The notes under the pieces: generated by a model | What the model was told of the DNA's origin: nothing | The model's input: only the letters and a program-made list of their open reading frames with translations | Database searches by the model: none | Shown here: positions 1 through 5,204 of the stretch, in pieces | Layout: every line of letters starts with the position of its first letter | Numbering within the stretch: position 1 is the stretch's first letter | Assembly: GCA_002898915.1 (NCBI GenBank) | Contig: BEHO01000110.1 | Location: 1-5,204 of the forward strand | DNA from: a bacterium HR12 | GTDB taxonomy: Bacteria > Actinomycetota > UBA4738 > HRBIN12 | DNA length: 5,204 nt | Reading direction: 5' to 3' | Translations under genes and position numbers: made by a program

Positions 1-1
1 C

Positions 2-268
2 GCCGACGGGTACCCGCGGGCCCTCTCGAACCGCGCCGAGGTCCTGATCGGCGGGCGGCGGCACCGCGTCGCCGGCTCCGTGACCATGGACCAGCTGCTC
101 GTGGACTGCGGCGACCACGCGGTCGCGCCGGGCGACGAGGTGGTGCTCCTCGGGGCCCAGGGCGAGGAGCGCATCACGGCCGAGGAGCTCGCCGAGCGCG
201 CCGGCACGATCGGGTACGAGATCGTGACCGCCATCTCGGAGCGGGTGCCCCGGGAGTACGTGGGATGA
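2..268 (+). CDS. alr: Alanine racemase, C-terminal fragment (5' end outside window)
   Basis: Alanine racemase is a cytoplasmic PLP enzyme that interconverts L- and D-alanine, supplying D-Ala for peptidoglycan. Only the last 88 residues are present. They match the C-terminal beta domain. ADGYPR opens the fragment and is the continuation of the family's GYADG motif. The catalytic tyrosine of that motif would be the codon just before, and base 1 (c) would be its last base, so it falls outside the window. VTMDQ (fragment residues 27-31) fits the segment carrying the conserved Met near the substrate carboxylate. AGTIGYE (67-73) and the SERVPR ending are also typical. The stop overlaps the next gene's ATG by four bases (ATGA). 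The reading frame is open to the left edge, so the GTG at 80 is internal and not a start. Family and frame are clear; only the missing N-terminus prevents checking the PLP lysine. Confidence 0.95.
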   Translation, partial: ADGYPRALSNRAEVLIGGRRHRVAGSVTMDQLLVDCGDHAVAPGDEVVLLGAQGEERITAEELAERAGTIGYEIVTAISERVPREYVG

Positions 269-1347
269 GCCGGCCCCGGCGCGCGGCGGTGCTCACCGCG
301 GGGCTCGCCGCCACCGCCCTGGCCGGCGGGGTCGCGGCCCGGACCATCGTCCGTCGGCACCGACGGCCGGACCCCGAGGCCGACGAGCCGCTCGCGCTGC
401 TCCCGCCCGAGGATCTCGGCCCGGTCCGGTCCTTCGACGGGACGGCGCTCGCCGTGCGGGCGGCCGGTCCGCCGGGGGGACCCACGCTCGTGTTCGCCCA
501 CGGGTTCAGCCTGGACCTGACGACCTGGCACTACCAGTGGACGGCCCTCGCGGACCGCTACCGGTGCGTGCTGTTCGACTTCCGCTCCCACGGTCGGAGC
601 GAGCCGGCCGCCGGCGGCGACCTCTCGCTCGCCGCGATGGCCCACGACCTCGCCGCCGTCCTCGAGGCGGCCACGCCCGCCGGGGGGCCCGCGCTCGTCG
701 TCGGCCACTCGATGGGGGCGATGGCCGCGCTCGCCATGGCCGAGGCGCGACCGGACCTCCTCGGCGCGCGCGTCGTGGGGCTCCTGCTCGCGGGGGCCAC
801 CGGCCGGGACCTGTTCCGGGGCGCGATCGGGTCGGTCGCGGGGCTCCTCCGCCCGGGCCTCGGGACGCTGCGCGAGACCCTCGCCCGCCTGGACCGCGTG
901 CGGCGGCACCTCGTCGCTCGCCCGGGCGACATCGGGGGGCTCGCCACCCGCATCACCCAGTTCGGCCCCGACGCGTCGCCGCACCTCGTGGACCACGTCA
1001 CGCGGCTCGCCGCGGCGGCGCGGTCGGAGGTCTGGACCGACGGCCTGCTCGCCCTGGTGGACCTCGACCTCCGGCACGCCGCCGGGCACGTGCGGGTGCC
1101 CGCCCTCGTGGTGGTGGGCGAGCGGGACCGGGTGACGCCCCCCGCGCAGGCCGTGGAGCTCGTCGCGGCGCTGCCCGAGGGGCGCCTCGCGGTGATCCCC
1201 GGGGCCGGGCACCTCGCCATGATGGAGGCGCACGAGGCGTTCAACCGTCGGCTCGAGGCGTTCGCGGCGGAGACCCTGGGCGAGCGCGCCCGGCGAGGTC
1301 GGCCGGCCGGCGCGCGGGGGCGTCGCGAGGGGAGGGGGAGGCGATGA
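265..1347 (+). CDS. Alpha/beta-fold hydrolase with N-terminal hydrophobic anchor
   Basis: This 360-residue protein is a serine hydrolase of the alpha/beta-hydrolase fold; its substrate cannot be read from the sequence. Seen: a basic start (MSRPRR), then a hydrophobic Ala/Leu/Gly-rich stretch at about 7-26 followed by RRHRR, suggesting a signal-anchor or membrane-associated segment. The fold core begins near 57. HGFSLD (79-84) is the oxyanion region, GHSMG (147-151) is the nucleophile elbow with Ser149, GERD (285-288) gives Asp288, and GAGH (313-316) gives His316, so the catalytic triad is complete. The stretch at about 180-260 is likely the cap. The last 20 residues (341-360) include 10 arginines and lie outside the fold. 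ATG 265 is chosen because it overlaps the alr stop (ATGA) and has GGGAG at 252-256, eight bases upstream. Hydrolases of this kind accompany alr and tsaE in many actinobacteria, which supports a real gene but not a specific function. Esterase, lipase and epoxide-hydrolase-like activities are all possible. Confidence 0.92.
   Translation: MSRPRRAAVLTAGLAATALAGGVAARTIVRRHRRPDPEADEPLALLPPEDLGPVRSFDGTALAVRAAGPPGGPTLVFAHGFSLDLTTWHYQWTALADRYRCVLFDFRSHGRSEPAAGGDLSLAAMAHDLAAVLEAATPAGGPALVVGHSMGAMAALAMAEARPDLLGARVVGLLLAGATGRDLFRGAIGSVAGLLRPGLGTLRETLARLDRVRRHLVARPGDIGGLATRITQFGPDASPHLVDHVTRLAAAARSEVWTDGLLALVDLDLRHAAGHVRVPALVVVGERDRVTPPAQAVELVAALPEGRLAVIPGAGHLAMMEAHEAFNRRLEAFAAETLGERARRGRPAGARGRREGRGRR
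1327..1341 (+). promoter_or_regulatory. Long purine-rich Shine-Dalgarno region of the P1 hydrolase gene
   Basis: An uninterrupted 15-base purine run (only G and A) lies just before the ATG at 1344. The GGGGAGGGG part at 1329-1337 is six bases from the start; the last GGAGG is too close to be ideal. The run also encodes the Arg/Gly-rich end of the preceding hydrolase, so the strong ribosome-binding site and the basic tail are made by the same bases. It supports ATG 1344 as the true start. Confidence 0.6.
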
Positions 1348-2264
1348 CGAACGGCATCTGCGAGGTCCCCGGCATCCTCGTGGGCCACGACACCGACCCC
1401 GTCGGCCTCACGGGGTGCACCGTGGTGCTCGCCCCGCCGGGCACCGTCGGCTCGGGCGAGGTCCGCGGCGGCGCCCCCGGCACGCGCGAGACGGACCTGC
1501 TCCGCCCCGGGATGCTCGTGCAGGAGGTGCACGCGGTCCTGCTCACGGGGGGCAGCGCCTTCGGCCTGGCCGCCGCCGACGGCGTCATGCGGTACCTCGA
1601 GGAGCGCGGGGTGGGGTTCGACGCGCAGGTCGCCCGGGTCCCGATCGTGCCGGCGGCCGTCCTGTTCGACCTCGCGGTGGGGGACCCCCACGCCCGCCCC
1701 GACGCCGAGAGCGGGTACCGGGCCTGCCTCGCCGCCGGCACCGAGGTCGCCGAGGGGAGCGTGGGCGCGGGCACCGGGGCGACGGTGGCGAAGCTCCGGG
1801 GGCTCGACGGCGCGATGAAGGGTGGGGTCGGGACCGCCGCCCTCCGCGAGGGGGAGCTCGTGGTGGGGGCGCTCGTCGCGGTGAACGCCCTCGGCGAGAT
1901 CGTGGAGGACGACGGCGCGCCCATCGCCGCCGCGCGGGGCGGGTCCGGCGAGCCGGAGCCGCCGGCGCCGCCCTTCGGGCCCACCAACACCATGCTCGGG
2001 GTGGTGGCGACGAACGCGCGCCTCACGAAGGAGCGCGCACACCTGCTCGCGCTGGCCGCCCACGACGGCCTGGAGCGCGCGATCCGGCCCTGCCATACCA
2101 TCTTCGACGGCGATACCGTCTTCACCCTCGCCACCGGCGGGGTGGAGGCGGAGCAGCGGCTGGTGGAGGAACTCGCCGAGCGCGCCGTCGCCGAGGCGGT
2201 GCGTCGCGGGGTGCGCCTGGCCACGGGCATCCCGGGGATCCCGGGTCTCGGGGGGAGCGGATGA
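1344..2264 (+). CDS. P1 family (DmpA/NylC-like, S58) self-processing N-terminal-nucleophile hydrolase
   Basis: This 306-residue protein belongs to the P1 family, which includes DmpA-type aminopeptidases, beta-peptidyl aminopeptidases and the nylon-oligomer hydrolase NylC. Members are made as one chain and cut themselves, exposing a Ser or Thr at the new beta-chain N-terminus as nucleophile. Seen here: LTGGSAFGLAAADGV (67-81), VPIVPAAVLFDL (99-110), GSVGAGTGATVAK (138-150), MKGGVGT (158-164), a variable Gly/Pro-rich linker at about 198-213, then TNTMLGVVATNARLTK (214-229) and HTIFDGDTVFTLATGG (251-266). Cleavage is predicted between Asn215 and Thr216, giving chains of 215 and 91 residues, close to the NylC proportions; this is inference from the family. 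No signal peptide is visible, so it is probably cytoplasmic. ATG 1344 overlaps the hydrolase stop (ATGA). The frame stays open upstream, but that part is antisense-like shadow with no homology. Substrate unknown: peptides, amides or beta-amino acid compounds are possible. Confidence 0.93.
   Translation: MTNGICEVPGILVGHDTDPVGLTGCTVVLAPPGTVGSGEVRGGAPGTRETDLLRPGMLVQEVHAVLLTGGSAFGLAAADGVMRYLEERGVGFDAQVARVPIVPAAVLFDLAVGDPHARPDAESGYRACLAAGTEVAEGSVGAGTGATVAKLRGLDGAMKGGVGTAALREGELVVGALVAVNALGEIVEDDGAPIAAARGGSGEPEPPAPPFGPTNTMLGVVATNARLTKERAHLLALAAHDGLERAIRPCHTIFDGDTVFTLATGGVEAEQRLVEELAERAVAEAVRRGVRLATGIPGIPGLGGSG
2231..2245 (+). repeat. Short GC-only inverted repeat (6-bp stem, 3-base loop)
   Basis: CCCGGG occurs twice, separated by GAT. 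The two copies can pair as a perfect six-base-pair stem with a three-base loop. The bases also encode IPGIPG near the end of the P1 hydrolase. The repeat ends 15 bases before the ATG of the uracil-DNA glycosylase gene, next to its G-rich ribosome-binding region, and there is no T-run, so it is not a terminator. It could be a chance product of very high G+C content and the Gly/Pro-rich tail. Confidence 0.3.
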
Positions 2265-2872
2265 GCTGGGGAGGCAGGACGCTCGAGGAGGCGGCCCGGG
2301 AGGCCGCCACCTGCACCCGCTGCCGGCTCGCGGCGGGTCGGACCCAGGTCGTGTACGGCACGGGGAACCCCGACGCCGAGCTGATGTTCCTCGGCGAGGC
2401 GCCCGGCTACCACGAGGACCGGCAGGGCGAGCCCTTCGTCGGCGCCGCCGGTCAGCTCCTCAACCGCCTCCTCGCGGAGATCGGGATCCCGCGGGAGCAG
2501 GTCTACATCAACAACGTGATCATGTGTCGCCCCCCGAACAACCGGGACCCGCTCGACGACGAGCTGGAGGCGTGCCGGCCCTGGCTCGACGAGCGGATCC
2601 GGCTGATCGACCCGCGGGTGATCGTCACGCTCGGGAACTGGGCGACCCGCTACATCCTCGGGCGGCAGGTCTCGATCAGCCGGGTCCGGGGACAGCGCTT
2701 CACCTGGAACGGGAGGACGGTGATCCCGACCTTCCATCCCGCCGCGATCCTCCACGGCGGGGGTGAGGCCTCGAGACAGATGACCGCCCTGCGCGCGGAC
2801 TTCCAGGAGATCCGCCGAGCCCTGGCCGAGGCGCCGCCGCCCGCGCCCCAGGAGCAGCTCGGACTCTTCTGA
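2261..2872 (+). CDS. Family-4-type uracil-DNA glycosylase (4Fe-4S)
   Basis: This 203-residue protein removes uracil from DNA at the start of base-excision repair. Family-4 enzymes carry a 4Fe-4S cluster. Four cysteines are placed as expected: CTRC (Cys18, Cys21), Cys89 in NVIMCRPP and Cys105 in EACRPWL. Motif 1 is GEAPGYHEDRQGEPFVG (45-61), the family-4 GEAPG...ED...G.PFVG pattern. The uracil-binding segment is YINN (82-85), and motif 3 is FHPAAIL (158-164) with His159. The KRRIH loop of UDGX proteins is absent, and GEAPG argues against family 5. After the domain comes an Ala/Pro-rich linker (about 189-196) ending in EQLGLF at the extreme C-terminus, which resembles the bacterial sliding-clamp-binding peptide. 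ATG 2261 overlaps the preceding stop (ATGA), with a G-rich Shine-Dalgarno (GGGGGGAG, 2250-2257) close upstream. The Lys often seen just before the third cysteine is Met88 here. Presence of a DNA-repair gene in a t6A operon is unusual but the call is firm. Confidence 0.94.
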   Translation: MSWGGRTLEEAAREAATCTRCRLAAGRTQVVYGTGNPDAELMFLGEAPGYHEDRQGEPFVGAAGQLLNRLLAEIGIPREQVYINNVIMCRPPNNRDPLDDELEACRPWLDERIRLIDPRVIVTLGNWATRYILGRQVSISRVRGQRFTWNGRTVIPTFHPAAILHGGGEASRQMTALRADFQEIRRALAEAPPPAPQEQLGLF

Positions 2873-3360
2873 TGGAGGTCCTGCTCGAGGCGCCGACGGC
2901 CGAGGACACCCGGGCGATCGGGTCCGCCCTGGCGGACCTGCTGCGGCCGGGGGACGCCCTCGCCCTGACGGGGGAGCTCGGGGCGGGCAAGACGACGCTG
3001 GTGCAGGGGATCGCGCGGGGCCTCGGCTACGCGGGCGCCGTCGTCTCGCCCACGTTCACGCTCGTGCGCGAGTACCGGGGGCGGCTCCGGCTCTACCACG
3101 TGGACGTGTACCGGCTCGAGCGGGTGCAGGACGCGATCGACCTCGCCTTCGAGGAGATGCTCGACGGCGACGGCGTCCTCGTCGTGGAGTGGGGGGACGC
3201 CGTCGAGCAGCTCCTTCCGCCCGAACACCTCCTCGTCGAGCTCACCGTCCCCGGTCCCGACGAGCGGCGGCGGATCGCGCTCACCGGGATGGGGCCCTCG
3301 TGGGCGGCGCGGTGGGAGCGGCTCGAGCGGGCCGTGCAGCGCTGGGGGCTCGCCGCGTGA
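2872..3360 (+). CDS. tsaE: tRNA t6A biosynthesis ATPase TsaE
   Basis: TsaE (formerly YjeE) is the P-loop ATPase that works with TsaB and TsaD in the bacterial threonylcarbamoyl transfer reaction producing t6A37 in tRNA; ATP hydrolysis is thought to reset the complex between turnovers. The 162-residue length suits the family. Seen: Walker A GELGAGKTT (34-42) with Lys40 and Thr41, SPTFTL (59-64), the conserved HVDVYR (76-81) with Asp78 and Tyr80, and EWGD (106-109) near the C-terminal half. The ATG shares its A with the glycosylase stop (TGATG). No good Shine-Dalgarno stands at normal spacing: the nearest GGAG (2851-2854) is 17 bases away, so translation probably depends on ribosomes ending the upstream gene. 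An actinobacterial C-terminal tail (about 141-162), rich in Trp and Arg, extends past the core. Confidence 0.96.
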   Translation: MEVLLEAPTAEDTRAIGSALADLLRPGDALALTGELGAGKTTLVQGIARGLGYAGAVVSPTFTLVREYRGRLRLYHVDVYRLERVQDAIDLAFEEMLDGDGVLVVEWGDAVEQLLPPEHLLVELTVPGPDERRRIALTGMGPSWAARWERLERAVQRWGLAA

Positions 3361-4064
3361 TCGTCCTCGGCATCGAGACGTCGACCCCGCAGACGTCGGT
3401 CGCCGTGGGGACCGAGCAGCGGATCGTGGGCCACACCGCCCTCACCGGGCCGAGCCGGCGGGACGTCGTGATCCAGGCCATCGACCACGTGCTCCGGCAC
3501 ACGGGGCTGGAGCTCGCCGCGGTCGGCGGGGTCGCGGTGGGGCTCGGGCCCGGCCTGTTCACGGGCCTCCGCGTCGGGGTGGTGGCGGCGAAGACGCTCG
3601 CGCAGGTCCTGCGGGTGCCGATCGTCGGGATCCCCTCCCTCGACGTGCTCGCGTTCGGGGTCCGCCATTCGGGCCGCCCGATCGCCGCGGTGATCGACGC
3701 GCGCCGGGGCGAGGTCTTCTACGCCTTCTACCGAGCCGTGCCGGGCGGGATCGTGCGGGAGGGGCCGTACCAGGTGGCCCCGCCCGACCACCTCGTGGCC
3801 GACCTCGAGGCCCGCGGCGAGGACGTGTTGCTCGTCGGGGACGGTGCCATCCTCTACCGGCAGCAGCTGGAGGAGGCGGCGGCCCGGGTCGAGCTGGCCT
3901 CGGCGGCGTGGGCACACCCCCAGGCCTCCTGCCTGGTCGAGCTCGCCGCGCCCCGGCTGGTGCGCGAGGAGCACGACCGGCTCTTCGAGCTGGTCCCCCT
4001 GTACCTGAGGAAGTCGGATGCGGAGATCGCTTGGGACGAGCGGCGTCGCGGCGCCACGGCTTGA
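3357..4064 (+). CDS. tsaB: tRNA t6A biosynthesis protein TsaB
   Basis: TsaB is the ASKHA-fold paralogue of TsaD. It dimerises with TsaD and recruits TsaE; it does not itself carry out the transfer. The protein is 235 residues, normal for TsaB. Seen: the opening strand [10 protein letters not shown] (1-10), lacking the CDE that follows in TsaD, then GLGPGLFTGLRVG (62-74), the TsaB-specific loop, where the more usual form is GPGSFTGLR, so Leu67 replaces Ser. VIDARRGEVFYAFY (112-125) and [14 protein letters not shown] (213-226) are typical central and C-terminal blocks. The HxxxH metal motif of TsaD is absent, as expected. The GTG start overlaps the tsaE stop (GTGA) and puts the conserved first strand at residue 1. 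Only a weak GGGGG (3344-3348) precedes it. The longer in-frame reading upstream has no family match. The last 47 bases also encode the beginning of rimI. Confidence 0.95.
   Translation: MIVLGIETSTPQTSVAVGTEQRIVGHTALTGPSRRDVVIQAIDHVLRHTGLELAAVGGVAVGLGPGLFTGLRVGVVAAKTLAQVLRVPIVGIPSLDVLAFGVRHSGRPIAAVIDARRGEVFYAFYRAVPGGIVREGPYQVAPPDHLVADLEARGEDVLLVGDGAILYRQQLEEAAARVELASAAWAHPQASCLVELAAPRLVREEHDRLFELVPLYLRKSDAEIAWDERRRGATA
4007..4013 (+). promoter_or_regulatory. Shine-Dalgarno that favours the upstream rimI start
   Basis: GAGGAAG lies inside the end of tsaB. GAGG is seven bases before ATG 4018. A second pair, GAGGT at 4063-4067 with ATG at 4075, has the same spacing and begins right at the tsaB stop. 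The upstream pair is preferred because the first beta strand of the acetyltransferase fold (VTRM, residues 17-20) would be lost from the shorter product. Confidence 0.5.
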
Positions 4065-4566
4065 GGTCACGCGCATGCGCCGGCGCCACCTGCGCGGCGT
4101 CATGGCGATCGAGCGCCGCGTCTACCCCCGGCCCTGGAGCCCCAGCCTGTTCCTCGCCGAGATGGCGGAGAGCTCGAACCGCTGCTACCTGGTGGCGCGG
4201 CTCGGGCGTGAGGTCGTGGGCTACGGGGGGGTCATCTGCTACGGCGACGAGGCCCACGTGACCAACATCGCCGTCGCGCCGGAGCATCAGCACCGCGGCA
4301 TCGCCACGCGGCTGCTCCACGACCTGATCCTCGCCGCCGTGGACATGGGGGCCGAGGCGGTGTCCCTCGAGGTGCGGGTCACGAACTGGCGGGCCCAGCG
4401 CCTGTACGCGCGGTTCGGCTTCCGGCCGGTGGGGGTGCGGCGCAACTACTACCAGGAGGTCGGCGAGGACGCGCTCATCATGTGGGCCGACGACGTGCGC
4501 CGGAGCGCGTACCTCGCGAAGCTGCGGGAGATCGTGAGCGGCCTCCCCGAGGGCATCCAGCCGTGA
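4018..4566 (+). CDS. rimI: GNAT N-terminal acetyltransferase RimI
   Basis: RimI transfers acetyl from acetyl-CoA to a protein N-terminus (ribosomal protein S18 in E. coli; actinobacterial RimI may act more widely). Seen in 182 residues: the fold begins at about 15 (LEVTRM), [12 protein letters not shown] (30-41) matches the RimI substrate loop, [16 protein letters not shown] (81-96) holds the acetyl-CoA pyrophosphate loop Q/R-x-x-G-x-A, and LEVR (117-120) to LY (129-130) gives Glu118 and Tyr130. Their 12-residue spacing equals that of the catalytic Glu103/Tyr115 described for enterobacterial RimI. RRNYY (141-145) and DALIMW (151-156) are also RimI hallmarks. About 20 residues after that (163-182) exceed the E. 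coli length. ATG 4018 overlaps tsaB by 47 bases out of frame; ATG 4075 is the alternative and would remove 19 residues. The family is certain; the start is less so. Confidence 0.93.
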   Translation: MRRSLGTSGVAAPRLEVTRMRRRHLRGVMAIERRVYPRPWSPSLFLAEMAESSNRCYLVARLGREVVGYGGVICYGDEAHVTNIAVAPEHQHRGIATRLLHDLILAAVDMGAEAVSLEVRVTNWRAQRLYARFGFRPVGVRRNYYQEVGEDALIMWADDVRRSAYLAKLREIVSGLPEGIQP

Positions 4567-5204
4567 TCGTCCTCGGGATCGAGACCTCCTGCGACGAGAC
4601 CGCGGTCGCCGTGGTCGAGGACCGCGGGGTCCGCTCGAACCTGATCGCGAGCCAGGCCGACCTCCACGCGCGCTTCGGCGGCGTGGTCCCGGAGCTCGCG
4701 AGCCGGGCCCACGTCGAGGCCCTGAACCCGCTCCTCGAGCGGGCCCTGGAGGAGGCCGGCTGCCGCTTCGCCGACCTCGAGGGGGTGGCCGTCACCGTCG
4801 GTCCCGGGCTCGTCGGCGCGCTCCTCGTCGGGATCTCGGCGGCCAAGGCGATTGCGTACGCGACCGGCGCCCCGCTCATCGGCGTGAATCACCTCGAGGG
4901 CCACATCTACGCGAACTTCCTCGAGCACGGCCCACCCGAGCCGCCGTACGTGTGCCTCGTCGTCTCGGGCGGCCACACGATGCTCGTGTACATGCCGGAG
5001 GAGCACCGCTACGAGCTCCTCGGGCAGACCGTGGACGACGCGGCGGGGGAGGCCTTCGACAAGATCGCGCGGTTCCTCGGGCTCGGCTTCCCCGGCGGCC
5101 CCGCCCTCGACCGCCCGGCCCGCGAGGGCGACCCGACCGCGATCGCCTTCCCCCGGGCCATGGCCGACTCCGGCGACTACGAATTCAGCTTGTCGGGCCT
5201 GAAG
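4563..5204 (+). CDS. tsaD: tRNA N6-adenosine threonylcarbamoyltransferase TsaD (3' end outside window)
   Basis: TsaD (formerly Gcp/YgjD) is the catalytic subunit that transfers the threonylcarbamoyl group from TC-AMP to A37 of ANN-reading tRNAs. The first 214 residues are present and the frame is open to the right edge. Seen: [18 protein letters not shown] (1-18), [22 protein letters not shown] (29-50), the [11 protein letters not shown] loop (80-90), the metal-binding HLEGH (His110, His114), SGGHT (135-139), [10 protein letters not shown] (158-167) and FPGGP (176-180). The fragment ends in FSLSGLK, inside the conserved block before the C-terminal lobe, so roughly 120-140 residues and the third metal ligand, an Asp, should lie beyond the window. 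GTG 4563 overlaps the rimI stop (GTGA) and places the conserved strand at residue 1; GAGGG (4549-4553) stands nine bases upstream. No disruption is seen in the visible part. Confidence 0.97.
   Translation, partial: MIVLGIETSCDETAVAVVEDRGVRSNLIASQADLHARFGGVVPELASRAHVEALNPLLERALEEAGCRFADLEGVAVTVGPGLVGALLVGISAAKAIAYATGAPLIGVNHLEGHIYANFLEHGPPEPPYVCLVVSGGHTMLVYMPEEHRYELLGQTVDDAAGEAFDKIARFLGLGFPGGPALDRPAREGDPTAIAFPRAMADSGDYEFSLSGLK

Noticed and set aside
80..268. A separate small gene starting at GTG 80
   Set aside because: The frame is open to the left edge and the upstream residues (ADGYPR and following) continue alanine racemase.
537..1343. Long N-terminal extension of the P1 hydrolase reading frame
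   Set aside because: The extension is Arg/Pro-rich without homology and overlaps the in-frame catalytic core of the hydrolase; the P1 family begins at ATG 1344.
558..2096. Long antisense open frame over the hydrolase and P1 genes
   Set aside because: Low-complexity Arg/Pro/Ala composition with no family motif; it is the reverse-strand shadow of well-supported genes in very G+C-rich DNA.
1415..2260. Long N-terminal extension of the glycosylase reading frame
   Set aside because: Arg/Gly-rich shadow of the P1 gene; glycosylase homology begins at ATG 2261.
1241..2755. Long antisense open frame over the P1 and glycosylase genes
   Set aside because: Same composition artefact, no recognisable domain, and it lies opposite two genes with clear motifs.
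3189..3356. N-terminal extension of TsaB
   Set aside because: It is a shadow of the tsaE end; TsaB's conserved first strand begins at GTG 3357.
3093..4103. Antisense open frames over tsaE and tsaB, and similar ones at 3559-4320 and 4449-5006
   Set aside because: No motifs and typical shadow composition; the sense frames carry full TsaE, TsaB, RimI and TsaD signatures.
1..5204. A novel defence, mobile or regulatory RNA system
   Set aside because: Every base is accounted for by housekeeping genes with overlapping ends; I saw no repeats, integrase, transposase or unexplained non-coding stretch.

Overview
The window is a densely packed, very G+C-rich piece of bacterial chromosome. G or C sits at almost every third codon position. 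All genes are on the + strand. Gene order and protein character point to an actinobacterium: the run alr, (alpha/beta hydrolase), tsaE, tsaB, rimI, tsaD is a familiar actinobacterial housekeeping cluster, and in Mycobacterium tuberculosis the order is alr, tsaE, tsaB, rimI, tsaD. A lineage such as Acidimicrobiia is a guess from protein style only.

Layout: (1) 2-268, the C-terminal end of alanine racemase, cut by the left edge. (2) 265-1347, an alpha/beta hydrolase with a hydrophobic N-terminal segment and an Arg-rich tail. (3) 1344-2264, a P1-family (DmpA/NylC-like, S58) self-processing N-terminal-nucleophile hydrolase. (4) 2261-2872, a family-4-type Fe-S uracil-DNA glycosylase whose last five residues look like a beta-clamp-binding peptide. 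(5) 2872-3360, tsaE. (6) 3357-4064, tsaB. (7) 4018-4566, rimI. (8) 4563-5204, tsaD, cut by the right edge.

No base in the window lies between genes. Five junctions are 4-base ATGA/GTGA overlaps, one is a 1-base TGATG overlap, and tsaB/rimI overlap by 47 bases. This indicates one polycistronic, translationally coupled operon with its promoter upstream of the window. I saw no convincing promoter or terminator and no RNA gene, mobile element or CRISPR array.

Functionally, tsaE, tsaB and tsaD encode the three proteins that transfer the threonylcarbamoyl group to A37 of ANN-decoding tRNAs (t6A). TsaC/Sua5, which makes the threonylcarbamoyl-adenylate, is not in the window. RimI is the N-terminal protein acetyltransferase usually found beside them. 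Alanine racemase supplies D-alanine for the cell wall. The two less expected members are the P1 hydrolase and the uracil-DNA glycosylase, which sit between the hydrolase and tsaE. I do not see an undescribed system here. The points most worth a second look are the candidate clamp-binding tail of the glycosylase, the two competing rimI starts, and the insertion of the P1/UDG pair into a conserved operon.
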